DNA of 56,028 nt from Candidatus Poribacteria bacterium (GCA_022827885.1 JAJEIP010000046.1:1-56028), one strand, 5' to 3'. Positions 9,652 through 18,012 are shown, numbered from the stretch's first letter. The notes: generated from the sequence alone by a model not told the origin. Numbers and translations are program-made.

Positions 9652-10434
9652 ATGAAATCGCGCCGTATGCCTCTCGTATGGATGGTATCGCTCGGCATAC
9701 ACGCCTGCTTTGCAGTCGTTGTAGGGTACCTCGCCATCTCATCTCAAGCACAGAAAGCACAAGATACGATTGATCTGAGTTTCTTCATCGTTACGCCACC
9801 CCAAGCAGCGAAAAGGGATGTTATTCAGAAGCCAGCTGTTGTAACAACCCCTGTTCCGGATTTGAGAGTCGTTCCACAAACTGAGACGACGCAGCGTCGG
9901 GCAACAGTCGCCCGCGCGACCAGATCATCCTCAACTGCAGCACCTGCGGCATCGCTCATGGCGAGCGCACCCGCTGCCCCAAGAGGACAGCAAGTCAAAG
10001 TTCCGAGCGCATCTCCCGTGATCCAGCATACGACACAACCGCTATCAACCGCTGCACAACTGCCGACAGCATCAGATGGATTACCGACCGCAGGCTTGCC
10101 CAGCGGCGGGGCAGTTACAGATGGTATAGGCGTAGGTATTGGTGACGGTTTGGGTAGCGGGACCGGACGTGGGACTTTCGGTTCAGGATCCGGTTTCGGA
10201 CAAGGACGGACACAAAACCGTGGTGGTCTGAACTCGCTCGTAGACGGGGCAGGTGCTGCAAATATTAACGCATCCCTGTCGAGTGTCGAAAAAAATATGG
10301 TTCTCGGTAATGGTGTCCCACAACTTCCCAAGGGAAGCCCAGGTGCCATCATTCAAGGTCGGGGTACAGAGATTATTGGAAGTCTCAATCTCGTCCGTCT
10401 CGATGATCCATTGCATCCGAACCTCGATATATGA
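9652..10434 (+). CDS. TonB-like N-terminal part of a split DUF4159 protein
   Basis: The product starts MKSRRMPLVWMVSLGIHACF and gives a short basic tail, one transmembrane helix (about residues 7-28) and then a Pro/Ala/Thr-rich, later Gly-rich periplasmic linker. This is the architecture of TonB-family energy transducers, without their usual C-terminal domain. ATG 9652 is preferred to GTG 9643 because AGGAGG (9638-9643) sits eight bases ahead and overlaps that GTG. The frame ends in TGA at 10432-10434, yet the same frame continues without a stop to 11229 and encodes DUF4159. The gene is therefore probably one protein interrupted by a nonsense codon, or a read-through/recoded one. ExbB/ExbD genes are 37 kb away. 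Confidence 0.75.
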   Translation: MKSRRMPLVWMVSLGIHACFAVVVGYLAISSQAQKAQDTIDLSFFIVTPPQAAKRDVIQKPAVVTTPVPDLRVVPQTETTQRRATVARATRSSSTAAPAASLMASAPAAPRGQQVKVPSASPVIQHTTQPLSTAAQLPTASDGLPTAGLPSGGAVTDGIGVGIGDGLGSGTGRGTFGSGSGFGQGRTQNRGGLNSLVDGAGAANINASLSSVEKNMVLGNGVPQLPKGSPGAIIQGRGTEIIGSLNLVRLDDPLHPNLDI

Positions 10435-10476
10435 GGCAACGGCATCGGACATCTCCGATTCGGGGCAGGTCTGCCC
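10432..10476 (+). promoter_or_regulatory. In-frame UGA followed by a hairpin resembling a bacterial SECIS
   Basis: After the UGA at 10432-10434 two stems follow. ATCGGA (10444-10449) pairs with TCCGAT (10454-10459). GGGC (10463-10466) pairs with GCCC (10473-10476) around a six-base loop AGGTCT (10467-10472). The core GCAGGTCTGC is, from memory, the same as the apical part of the Escherichia coli fdhF selenocysteine insertion element. The loop lies 33 bases after UGA, near the upper limit accepted for bacterial elements. The stem is only four pairs plus a possible G-T, so chance similarity is quite possible. No SelB, SelA, SelD or tRNA-Sec gene is in the window. Confidence 0.35.
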
Positions 10477-10521
10477 TATTTAGTCCAGTCGCTGAATGCA
10501 GAAACAGGTATCGAAACCCAA

Positions 10522-11229
10522 ATGGTGGATGCCGTTCAAATTACGGATGCAGCCTTTTTTGAGTCACCCATTATCTTTATGGAACCGGTTCCCAAATCCT
10601 CAGTGCAACTCCATAACGGACTGTTAGGGGGTAGCAATATCTGGAATGCGAAAGGGGATCGCCCTTCCTTCGGTTATACTGATCGGGAGGCGCAGCGAAT
10701 TCGCGAATATGTCATCAACCGCGGTGGGTTCATCTATATGCCGACGCACGGAAACACGGAAGCGGCAATGCAGCCCGCATTGCGAGTCTTGCGCCAGATC
10801 CTTCCTGAATACCACCTCACCACTATCCCGCAAGATCACGAGATTTACGACAGTTTCTATGAGTTGAGCGGACCCCTGCGTTTTCCCGTCCGGAAAATTG
10901 GGGCTACCATTCTCCATCACGGTCCGTATCGTCAGTTACAAGGTGTTTTCATCGATGATCGGTTGGCTGTTCTCGTTGATACAGAAGCGATGATACACGT
11001 GATGGATGGTGCTGTCCAGAAACCTTTCTTCGGTCACTATCAGGATCGGAATAGAATCTTAGATGAATTCGCGCCCGCCGCTGCACGGCAACTTATTAAC
11101 GTCGTCATCTATGCGGTGACACACGGAAACATCTCGGATTACAGCAACTATATTCCTGCGAGTGCCTTCGCCGATGGTGAGATAGATAGTACGCCGAAAA
11201 AGCTGCCGAATGCTGCCAGCCGGTTATAG
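10522..11229 (+). CDS. DUF4159-domain protein (C-terminal part of the split gene)
   Basis: 235 residues from the first ATG after the UGA. The domain carries typical DUF4159 features: ITDAAFFESPIIFMEP, the EAQRIREYVINRGGFIYM block and a late FGHYQDRNR. The domain resembles a ThuA/GATase-like fold, with no known activity in this family. No ribosome site is seen ahead of ATG 10522. The open frame before it (10435-10521) encodes GNGIGHLRFGAGLPYLVQSL and more, which looks like real DUF4159 sequence, so the natural protein very probably begins at 9652. Its stop is followed by the terminator at 11272. Translation of this part alone would need an unusual start. Confidence 0.75.
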   Translation: MVDAVQITDAAFFESPIIFMEPVPKSSVQLHNGLLGGSNIWNAKGDRPSFGYTDREAQRIREYVINRGGFIYMPTHGNTEAAMQPALRVLRQILPEYHLTTIPQDHEIYDSFYELSGPLRFPVRKIGATILHHGPYRQLQGVFIDDRLAVLVDTEAMIHVMDGAVQKPFFGHYQDRNRILDEFAPAAARQLINVVIYAVTHGNISDYSNYIPASAFADGEIDSTPKKLPNAASRL

Positions 11230-11271
11230 GAATGCTAATTAAAAGCAGCGCATAACTACCTAATAAACAAT

Positions 11272-11306
11272 AAGCCGCGTCAATCTCTTGACGCGGCTTG
11301 TTTTTT
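11272..11306 (+). terminator. Strong rho-independent terminator
   Basis: A perfect 12-base stem (11272-11283 with 11288-11299) around a TCTC loop, followed by G and six T (11301-11306). It ends the DUF4159 unit. Confidence 0.93.
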
Positions 11307-11388
11307 GGCACTTTGCTTCCATTTTTATTGGGAAAGCTTGGTAGATCCCGCGAAGATAGGCGAGATGATAGCAAAATCGCATTTCTAT

Positions 11389-11417
11389 TTGACAAATCGG
11401 GGTTAGGTATGTATAAT
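11389..11417 (+). promoter_or_regulatory. Consensus sigma70-type promoter for the rhodanese gene
   Basis: TTGACA (11389-11394) and TATAAT (11412-11417) with a 17-base spacer, both perfect matches. The expected start point is about 60 bases before the ATG at 11484. Confidence 0.85.
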
Positions 11418-11483
11418 ATAAACAAGAATCGTCTTTTTTTCACACAGTTTATATGCCCATACGAAGAATCTTAACAGGATACA

Positions 11484-12353
11484 ATGAGGAGACTTTATAC
11501 AAAAATGGCTGATTACGCAAATCCTGATGTTTTAGTAACTACAGAATGGGTCGCTGCACACGGTGGTGATGCTGGCATCCGACTCCTTGAGGTTGATGTT
11601 GATACTTCAGCTTATGCTGAGGGACATATCGCTGGGGCAGTAGGACTCAATTGGGAAACACAATTGTGCGATCAAGTTCGACGCGATATCCTCACCAAAG
11701 AACAATTCGAGGCACTTTGCAATGACAGCGGCATCGCCAACGATACGACTGTTATTTTTTATGGAGATAACAATAACTGGTTCGCAACCTATGCCTTGTG
11801 GCAATTCCGTTATTACGGACACGACGAAAGTCTGTTGAAAGTGATGAATGGGGGTCGTCAAAAATGGATTGATGAAGGCAGAGAGCTTGTCACTGACGTT
11901 CCAGATCATTCCAGCACAGGGTATCAGGCGAAATTCCCCGACGACAATGTCCGTGCTACAGCGGGGACGGTTCGCGATACACTCGGACAAGGTATTGTTA
12001 ACCTCGTTGATGTCCGTTCGCCTGCTGAATTCACTGGCGAAGTTATCGCGCCTCCGGGTATGAGCGAGACAGCGCAACGCGGTGGACACATCCCCGGCGC
12101 AGCGAATATCCCATGGGCGACAGCAGTGGCTGAAGACGGCACCTTTAAGTCTCATGACGAACTCCAAGCCATCTACGGTGGTGCAGGTGTTGATGAGGGT
12201 CAAGAAACAATTGCTTATTGTCGTATCGGTGAACGCTCATCGCATACCTGGTTTGTGCTGAAGTATCTACTCGGTTATGAGAAGGTCCGCAATTACGATG
12301 GGAGTTGGACAGAGTGGGGCAATCTGGTCGGAGCACCTATTGCACGCGATTAA
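11484..12353 (+). CDS. Thiosulfate/3-mercaptopyruvate sulfurtransferase (two rhodanese domains)
   Basis: The product of up to 289 residues has an N-terminal inactive rhodanese domain (AGAVGLNWETQL, VMNGGRQKWIDEG) and a C-terminal catalytic one. Its active-site loop CRIGERSSHTW has nucleophile Cys246 counted from 11484. The CRxGERS loop and the length match CysA/SseA-type enzymes, which move sulfane sulfur to cyanide or other thiol acceptors. No signal peptide, so cytoplasmic. ATG 11505 (MADYANPDVLV) is an alternative start that fits family N-termini better; GAGGAG lies 13 bases ahead of it. Preceded by its own strong promoter. Confidence 0.92.
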   Translation: MRRLYTKMADYANPDVLVTTEWVAAHGGDAGIRLLEVDVDTSAYAEGHIAGAVGLNWETQLCDQVRRDILTKEQFEALCNDSGIANDTTVIFYGDNNNWFATYALWQFRYYGHDESLLKVMNGGRQKWIDEGRELVTDVPDHSSTGYQAKFPDDNVRATAGTVRDTLGQGIVNLVDVRSPAEFTGEVIAPPGMSETAQRGGHIPGAANIPWATAVAEDGTFKSHDELQAIYGGAGVDEGQETIAYCRIGERSSHTWFVLKYLLGYEKVRNYDGSWTEWGNLVGAPIARD

Positions 12354-12488
12354 GGAAATAGTTACCAGCTGTCGACGTGCTTCGCCAGGAACGATGCTTG
12401 CGCTGCGTCTGAACCAGAGATCGTAGTCCCAGGCAACGCGCCGGGACGGGTATACGCCAAGGCACGTTTTAACACGACCTGTTTCATT

Positions 12489-12512
12489 GAACCCCAAGGA
12501 AAATTAAAAATG
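12489..12512 (+). repeat. Recurrent ribosome-site leader, copy 1
   Basis: GAACCCCAAGGAAAA, then TTAAAAATG: the Shine-Dalgarno and start of the DUF4242-like gene. A near-identical stretch (GAACCGCAAGGAAAAA, TTAAAAAT) occurs at 14413-14436 before the SDR gene, with one extra A and no ATG. Confidence 0.6.
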
Positions 12513-12803
12513 CCTAAATTTGTTTCCGCGCACGCTATTGCTTGTATGACACGCCAAGACGTTTCACGGTTGCTAAAGCGTTTCAGAGAAGAAGAAAACG
12601 CGGATGTAATCAATATCCGAGTCCTATGCGATACGTTGTCAGGGCGGATGGTCTGCGAATGGGAAGCACGCGACAGTGTCACCTTAATCGAATGGTTAAA
12701 AAAGTGCAATGTTCAGATACGCGGAACAGGCGAATGGCTCATGACGGTCCAGTATGAATCAATCGACGACGAACTCGTCGTCCCGCCACGGCATGATACT
12801 TAG
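12510..12803 (+). CDS. Small conserved protein, DUF4242-like
   Basis: 97 residues, no signal peptide or membrane segment. The pattern of a short strand, a helix ending in RRFREE-like charged residues and a strand with CEWEARDSVTLIEWLKKCNVQIRG recalls DUF4242 (a ferredoxin-like fold; some members are called nickel-binding), but no firm motif proves it. ATG 12510 has AAGGAAAA about ten bases ahead, inside a sequence (from 12489) that recurs before the SDR gene at 14411. It lies between the rhodanese and the PTPS gene in the same direction. Confidence 0.6.
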   Translation: MPKFVSAHAIACMTRQDVSRLLKRFREEENADVINIRVLCDTLSGRMVCEWEARDSVTLIEWLKKCNVQIRGTGEWLMTVQYESIDDELVVPPRHDT

Positions 12804-12836
12804 GTACTTGGTAGACGACGTAACACCACGAAATCG

Positions 12837-13664
12837 ATGTACTACTTAACCCGGCAAACGGCGTTTGAAGCATCACATTATAATCGTATCCCTGAATTGA
12901 GCGATGCGGAGAACTTGGAGGTGTTTGGTGCTGCTGCAAACCCAAATAGCCACGGGCATAACTATGTACTTGAGGTCATGGTGAAAGGCAGTGTGGATGT
13001 AGATGACGGGATGGTAATCAATCTCGTGACCTTGGACGCGTTGTTGAAGAACAACGTGCTCGCCAATTACGATCACAAACATCTAAACCATCAACATCCC
13101 GTTTTCGCGAAGAACCCGCATCTACAACCGACGTGTGAGAACATCGCTATAGAGATTTGGCAACGGCTTATCCCTTCTTTACCGGACGGAATGTTGCACA
13201 GGGTCCGTCTCTACGAAAGCGCAGCAAATTTTGCAGACTATTATGGGGAAGGACCTATGGTTTATCTTACAAAAGTCTACGAATTTAGCGCAGCCCACCG
13301 TTTGCACAGCCATGCCCTCAGTAATCAAGAGAACCAAGATATTTTCGGAAAGTGCAATAATCCGGCTGGTCATGGACATAACTATGTACTCGAGGTTACC
13401 GTAAAGGGAGACGTAGATGCAAGAACCGGGTTGGTTGCGGGTTTGAATCTGATTGATGAAGTCGTTCAAAAACAGGTGTATGCGCGTTTTGACTATAAAC
13501 ATCTGAATCTCGACACACCTGAGTTTGAGACGCTCAATCCGACTTCGGAGAACTTCGTCAAAGTGCTTTGGGACGTGTTAGCACCGAATTTGCACCCAGT
13601 GGTTCTCCACCGCCTTCGCTTACGGGAGACCCCCAAAAACCATTTCGACTACTACGGTGAGTAA
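12837..13664 (+). CDS. Double-domain 6-pyruvoyl-/6-carboxy-tetrahydropterin synthase
   Basis: 275 residues made of two PTPS/QueD domains. Domain 1 (about 1-138) has zinc-type histidines in FEASH and NSHGHNY but reads FGAAANP where the catalytic Cys is expected. Domain 2 (141-275) keeps FSAAHRL, GKCNNPAGHGHNY and so the Cys. Both domains end in the same DYYGE; domain 2 starts at Met141, preceded by GGAAGGA at 13245-13251, so the gene looks like two tandem genes joined by loss of the first stop. Family enzymes act on dihydroneopterin triphosphate, giving pyruvoyl- or carboxy-tetrahydropterin. GTP cyclohydrolase I follows 61 bases downstream and an SDR after that, which favours a pterin route over queuosine (no queC/queE here). 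Confidence 0.88.
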   Translation: MYYLTRQTAFEASHYNRIPELSDAENLEVFGAAANPNSHGHNYVLEVMVKGSVDVDDGMVINLVTLDALLKNNVLANYDHKHLNHQHPVFAKNPHLQPTCENIAIEIWQRLIPSLPDGMLHRVRLYESAANFADYYGEGPMVYLTKVYEFSAAHRLHSHALSNQENQDIFGKCNNPAGHGHNYVLEVTVKGDVDARTGLVAGLNLIDEVVQKQVYARFDYKHLNLDTPEFETLNPTSENFVKVLWDVLAPNLHPVVLHRLRLRETPKNHFDYYGE

Positions 13665-13725
13665 TTCATCTTTCTCCCGAGTAGGGATGTAAAAATACAG
13701 CCCATTGGAGGCACATTTTAACATA

Positions 13726-14304
13726 ATGGAGTTTAATCAGGCTAACGTTACCCCTAAGTTAGAAGGGCTTTACACAAAAATTCTTGAAAGTTTGGGTGAA
13801 GATCCGGGTCGTCAAGGCTTGGTGAAAACACCATACCGTGCCGCAAAAGCGATGGAATTCTTAACGAGCGGCTATCATCAAAACGTTGATGATATTCTGA
13901 ATGGCGCCATCTTTGACGAAGATTATGACGAGATGGTGATTGTAAAAGAGATTGAATTTTACAGTCTTTGTGAACACCATATCCTTCCTTTTTGGGGTAA
14001 ATGCCATGTTGGGTATCTCCCGCGGAAACGAATTGTGGGGTTAAGTAAAATCCCACGCATTGTAGATATGTTTTCCCGTCGGTTGCAAGTTCAGGAACGT
14101 CTCACGCGCGAGATTGCTGAATCCCTCGAAACCGCCCTTGACCCGCGGGGGGTCGCTGTCGTGATGGAGGGGCGACACCTGTGCATGATGGCACGTGGTG
14201 TCGAAAAGCAAGCACCGGTAATGACAACAAATGTCATGCGGGGGACGTTCCGTGAGGATAGTTCAACGCGCGCAGAGTTTCTACGGTGCATCCAAGTATC
14301 TTAA
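13726..14304 (+). CDS. folE: GTP cyclohydrolase I
   Basis: 192 residues converting GTP to dihydroneopterin triphosphate plus formate, the first step of folate and biopterin synthesis. The zinc ligands are seen as SLCEHH (Cys82, His85) and RHLCMMARG (Cys153), with the family blocks [12 protein letters not shown] and [26 protein letters not shown] 13726 is preferred over TTG 13705, because that TTG lies within the GGAGG ribosome site at 13707-13711, although the spacing is then long. It follows the double PTPS gene, which would use its product. A hairpin terminator follows. Confidence 0.96.
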   Translation: MEFNQANVTPKLEGLYTKILESLGEDPGRQGLVKTPYRAAKAMEFLTSGYHQNVDDILNGAIFDEDYDEMVIVKEIEFYSLCEHHILPFWGKCHVGYLPRKRIVGLSKIPRIVDMFSRRLQVQERLTREIAESLETALDPRGVAVVMEGRHLCMMARGVEKQAPVMTTNVMRGTFREDSSTRAEFLRCIQVS

Positions 14305-14319
14305 ACAAAGCCCGTAATG

Positions 14320-14356
14320 AAATTATGCCTTAAACGGCATAATTTGTCTTTGCTTT
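14320..14356 (+). terminator. Probable terminator after folE
   Basis: A perfect 10-base stem AAATTATGCC / GGCATAATTT (14320-14329 with 14336-14345) with a six-base loop, followed by the interrupted T-rich run GTCTTTGCTTT. Weak tail, so some read-through into the SDR gene is likely. Confidence 0.65.
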
Positions 14357-14412
14357 ACATTTGGAGGGCGGATATACGGAGAGGTGTTTGAAGGTCTCCA
14401 ACCTACCTCACC

Positions 14413-14436
14413 GAACCGCAAGGAAAAATTAAAAAT
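14413..14436 (+). repeat. Recurrent ribosome-site leader, copy 2 (start codon lost)
   Basis: Matches 12489-12512 except for one substitution, one added A, and AAAAATAAGG in place of an ATG. Restoring one G would give ATG AAG GTT GTG GTG, a natural SDR start in the right frame. Confidence 0.5.
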
Positions 14437-14442
14437 AAGGTT

Positions 14443-15138
14443 GTGGTGATTACCGGAGCGTCAAAAGGGATTGGTAAAGCAACCGCCTTCGCTTTCGCAG
14501 CAGCAGGCGCGAAAGTTGTCCTCGCTGCACGAACACGTGAAACGCTTGAACAGGTCGCGGCGGAGCTTAGAGAAACCGGCGCCGAAGCACTCGCTGTTCC
14601 AACAGACGTTACCAACGTCGATGCTGTGGAGCAACTCATCCAGCGGACATTAGATGTCTACCAACACGTGGATATTCTAATCAACAATGCAGGGATCGGC
14701 TATTTCGGACCCATTGTCGATTTCGAACCTGACGACTGGGATGCAGTCCTTAATTCCAACTTAAAGGCTGTTTATCTTTGTGCAAAGTATGCGCTTCCCT
14801 CCATGTTAGAACGCGGCAGTGGACAGATTATTAATGTGCTTTCAGTCGCAGCGAAAATTGCTTTTCAAGCCTCAAGTGCGTATTGTGCCGCGAAGGCGGG
14901 TGCGTTAGCACTCACAAAGGTTTTAGCGAGTGAAGTCCGCCAGCAGAATATTCGAGTTACCGCTGTTTTACCCGGATCAGTGCATACGCCATTTTGGGAC
15001 GACGTTCCAGAACACCCAGACTTTGAACAGATGTTAACACCGGAACATGTTGCTGATACGATCGTCTCCATTTGTCAGCAACCCCCGGGTATGGTGACTG
15101 AGGAAATTGCTGTAATGCCGCCACTCGGGATTCTCTAA
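14443..15138 (+). CDS. Short-chain dehydrogenase/reductase, sepiapterin-reductase-like by context
   Basis: 231 residues of a classical SDR: TGASKGIG nucleotide loop (residues 4-11), NNAG, and the catalytic Ser with YCAAK (YxxxK). The usual 5-6 residues before the first strand are missing from the GTG 14443 start; the frame is open back to 14392 without an ATG or GTG, and ATT 14428 behind AAGGAAAA is another possibility. Substrate cannot be told from sequence. Next to folE and PTPS it could reduce 6-pyruvoyl-tetrahydropterin like sepiapterin reductase, but generic 3-oxoacyl or sugar reductases look the same. Confidence 0.88.
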   Translation: MVITGASKGIGKATAFAFAAAGAKVVLAARTRETLEQVAAELRETGAEALAVPTDVTNVDAVEQLIQRTLDVYQHVDILINNAGIGYFGPIVDFEPDDWDAVLNSNLKAVYLCAKYALPSMLERGSGQIINVLSVAAKIAFQASSAYCAAKAGALALTKVLASEVRQQNIRVTAVLPGSVHTPFWDDVPEHPDFEQMLTPEHVADTIVSICQQPPGMVTEEIAVMPPLGIL

Positions 15139-15276
15139 TTTCTAATGATGGGAATCTGAACACTGCCCATTATATTCCGCCGGGGTTTTGGTGAAGTTAA
15201 CAACTTCTCATATCCTAAAGAGATTTCTTGACTTAGACGGAAACCGTTGTGGAACGAAGTGGAACAACGCCCATAT

Positions 15277-16641
15277 TCAATAGTTTAAAAAGCGTCCGAG
15301 GCGCCGTCGGATGCGAATCTTGCGAATAGCACGTGTGTCGGCATCTATAACTGTGATGATAGAATCGCTCAAGTCAAGTTCAGTGCCAATTTCTGGGATA
15401 GTGCCAGTCCGATCCAGAATATAGCCAGCAACCGTCTCATAATCACCTTCGGGAATAGCGAGTCCGTAGTGTTCTTCGAGCAGATCTACTTCAGTTCTTG
15501 CATCACATTCAAGGATCTGAGGCGTAATCAGGCGGATAAATTCGGGCACATCACGTTCATCGGCAAATTCACCGACAATTTCTTCAACAAGATCTTCGAT
15601 GGTGACGAGACCCACCGTGCCGCCATATTCATCAACAGCAAATACCATTGTGTGACGGGTATGCTGGATCTCTTTGAGGAGCGCATTGATGTTTTTAGAT
15701 TCAGGGACGTGCAACACTGTTCGGATGAAAGGTTCAATCGTGTTAGGTAGGACATCTGGTTTTCTGTCGAGATTTGAATTCGCCCCTGATTCAACGTCGG
15801 TATAAATGACATCCAGAAGATTAACAATTCCGACGATATTGTAAATTTGTTCTTCGTAGACTGGAATCCTTGAAAATCCGGAGTCAGCAGCGACTTGCAA
15901 AAAGTCTTCGCATTTTGTATGCTTCTCAATTGCAACGATATCGACAAGCGGCACCATGACTTGGGCAACCGTCCGGTTTTGTAGATTGAGTAGACTATGA
16001 ATCATACGCCGTTGGTTGGTGTGTAGGTTGCCGGAGCGTTCTCCCATCGTGGCGAGAAGTCGTAATTCTTCACGCTGCGCATCGGGACTCGGTGTGCTGG
16101 CACCCCTATCTATGAGTTTGACGATAAACTGCGTCAAAGTTTGCACGAGGTAGATGAGCGGCGCTAAAACCATTTCAGAAAGGCGGAGGAGATAGGCATA
16201 GCGCAGTGCCAAGGTATCTGCCTTGACACGAAAGATAGTTTTCGGTAAAATTTCTCCAAAAATGAGGAGGAGCGTCGTTATACCAACCGTTGCAATGAAT
16301 CCCTGTAGACTGGCTGTAAGGTTCGGGAGACTTCGGACAACAAGACCTTCACCCAGTTGTGCGATAAGCACATTGGCGAGATTCGTTCCGACCAAGGTCA
16401 ACGCGAGCATTCTCTGGGGCGATTCTATCAAACGATGAACGATTCTCGCTCTGGTATTCTCCGATTCAACAAGTTGATTAATTCGGAATTTGTTTACCGA
16501 GATAAGGGCGGTTTCCGAACCAGAGTAAAAAGCTGATAGGACAAGGCAGACAAGAACTGCCAGCACAAGTGAACTTAGCACTGCTATCTGTCCTGTGCTA
16601 CTCGCACCGATTAAAAAGATGGATAATAGAAGAATTTTCAA
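15277..16641 (-). CDS. CNNM/CorC (HlyC-type) membrane protein with CBS pair, downstream copy
   Basis: 454 residues: a DUF21/CNNM transmembrane domain (about 1-200, with SAFYSGSETALISVNKFR and several hydrophobic helices), a CBS-domain pair (about 215-345, including MVPLVDIVAIEKHTKCEDFL and DEYGGTVGLVTIEDLVEEIVGE) and a C-terminal CorC/HlyC domain (about 360-440). Family members are linked to magnesium or other cation efflux. The start shown is TTG at 16641 without a clear ribosome site and is uncertain. It lies 27 bases after the stop of its paralogue at 16669 and is probably co-transcribed with it. Confidence 0.9.
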   Translation of the reverse strand: MKILLLSIFLIGASSTGQIAVLSSLVLAVLVCLVLSAFYSGSETALISVNKFRINQLVESENTRARIVHRLIESPQRMLALTLVGTNLANVLIAQLGEGLVVRSLPNLTASLQGFIATVGITTLLLIFGEILPKTIFRVKADTLALRYAYLLRLSEMVLAPLIYLVQTLTQFIVKLIDRGASTPSPDAQREELRLLATMGERSGNLHTNQRRMIHSLLNLQNRTVAQVMVPLVDIVAIEKHTKCEDFLQVAADSGFSRIPVYEEQIYNIVGIVNLLDVIYTDVESGANSNLDRKPDVLPNTIEPFIRTVLHVPESKNINALLKEIQHTRHTMVFAVDEYGGTVGLVTIEDLVEEIVGEFADERDVPEFIRLITPQILECDARTEVDLLEEHYGLAIPEGDYETVAGYILDRTGTIPEIGTELDLSDSIITVIDADTRAIRKIRIRRRLGRFLNY

Positions 16642-16668
16642 TTGCTTTGTATCTGGTATCCGTTGTTG

Positions 16669-18012
16669 TTACACTTCAGTTTTGCTGTCAGGAACCGGCA
16701 TTTTGATGAATAAACTTGTGATAGCATTGCCTTCTGTGGCAGTAATTTCAAATTCGATGCCGTTTTCGTCGGCGTAGGATTCGCCAACAGACGGAATGCG
16801 ACCAAAGAGTCCGAGAACATAACCGCCAATGGTGTCTGCGTCGTCTTCGCTGAGTTTTAGTTCAAATTGCTGATTGAGTTCGCGGATGCTCATACGCCCG
16901 GAAGTTTCAAGTAACAACGGGGCTTCAGAGTGTTTGACAAGATCAGGGGTCGCATTGGCTCTATCGTGTTCATCGACAATGTCTCCGACGACCTGTTCGA
17001 CAATGTCTTCGCTCGTAACAATTCCTGAAACGCCTCCATACTCATCTTGAAGGATCGCCATTTTAGTTTTTTCGCGTGTCAGTTGTAGTAGCAATGCCCC
17101 GATCTTACGCGTCTCAAGGACAAAGATGGGGGCCCGAATAAGGGAAGCATTAGACGGAGTTTCAGAAATCTGGTCCCGTTTTTCGAGGAAAGCCTCAAGC
17201 GTCAGTGAATTCACAGCGGCGGGTCGCCAGAGTGCTAAATCTTTCACATAGAAGATGCCACAAATATTATCGATTTGCTCTTGATAGACCGGAATGCGTG
17301 AGAACCCATATTCCATTGCTTGCTTTAAGGTTTCTTGAATAGTGTTTGATGTGGGAACTGCGACGACTTCAGTCCGTGGCACCATAATCTCTTTTGCCTC
17401 AATGTCGCGTAATTGGAGAATGTTGCTCACAATTTCCCGTTCATCCGGCGGGAGGGCTTCTTCGTGATAGGTATCGACGATACCTCTAAAATCTGTTGCT
17501 GTGAGGTGTTCTGTAGGGGACGGGTGTCCGCCAAATACTGGCAGAAGGAAGTCGATAATTCTGCGTAGCAAGCCACGTAACGGGGAGATGATAATGGAAA
17601 ATATCCATAGCGGTGGCGCAGCGACTTTTGAAAAAAATTCCGCATGCTTAATCGCGAAGGTTTTCGGCGTCATCTCACCAAAAATAAGCATGAGGACAAC
17701 GCTGGCAGCTGTGGCTGTGACGAACTGAAGGACTTCTGTATATGCCGGAAGCACGCGTTTAACAAGCCATAGCATCAGAATCGCGAAGGAGACATTGACC
17801 AGATTATTACCAAGTAAAACGGTGATAAACAGTCTGCGTGGGTTGTCAACAAAACTGACGATTGCAGAAGCGCTGCCTTTTTCAAGGCGAAGTCTTTCGA
17901 TTTGGACGCGGGTAAGTGCGCATAAAGCCGTCTCGGAGCCGGAGAAAAAGCCTGAGAGGACGAGTAACCCTGCTAAACCGATCAGATAGGGGAGTAGTGG
18001 AACAGCTTCCAT
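16669..18012 (-). CDS. CNNM/CorC (HlyC-type) membrane protein with CBS pair, upstream copy
   Basis: 447 residues with the same order as its neighbour: CNNM domain with SGFFSGSETALCALTRVQ and SFAILMLWLVK, CBS pair (IMVPRTEVVAVPTSNTIQE; DEYGGVSGIVTSEDIVEQVVGD) and CorC/HlyC tail. ATG 18012. The pair looks like an old tandem duplication: motifs are the same but most positions differ. Tandem pairs of this family are common in bacteria and may form mixed dimers. Cation efflux is a family-level role; the ion is not shown by sequence. Confidence 0.9.
   Translation of the reverse strand: MEAVPLLPYLIGLAGLLVLSGFFSGSETALCALTRVQIERLRLEKGSASAIVSFVDNPRRLFITVLLGNNLVNVSFAILMLWLVKRVLPAYTEVLQFVTATAASVVLMLIFGEMTPKTFAIKHAEFFSKVAAPPLWIFSIIISPLRGLLRRIIDFLLPVFGGHPSPTEHLTATDFRGIVDTYHEEALPPDEREIVSNILQLRDIEAKEIMVPRTEVVAVPTSNTIQETLKQAMEYGFSRIPVYQEQIDNICGIFYVKDLALWRPAAVNSLTLEAFLEKRDQISETPSNASLIRAPIFVLETRKIGALLLQLTREKTKMAILQDEYGGVSGIVTSEDIVEQVVGDIVDEHDRANATPDLVKHSEAPLLLETSGRMSIRELNQQFELKLSEDDADTIGGYVLGLFGRIPSVGESYADENGIEFEITATEGNAITSLFIKMPVPDSKTEV

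Noticed and set aside
10432-10434. UGA read as a sense codon throughout this genome
   Set aside because: Other genes here end normally in TGA (for example 5683, 25974, 27858 and 30791), so a changed genetic code is not supported; only local recoding or mutation remains.
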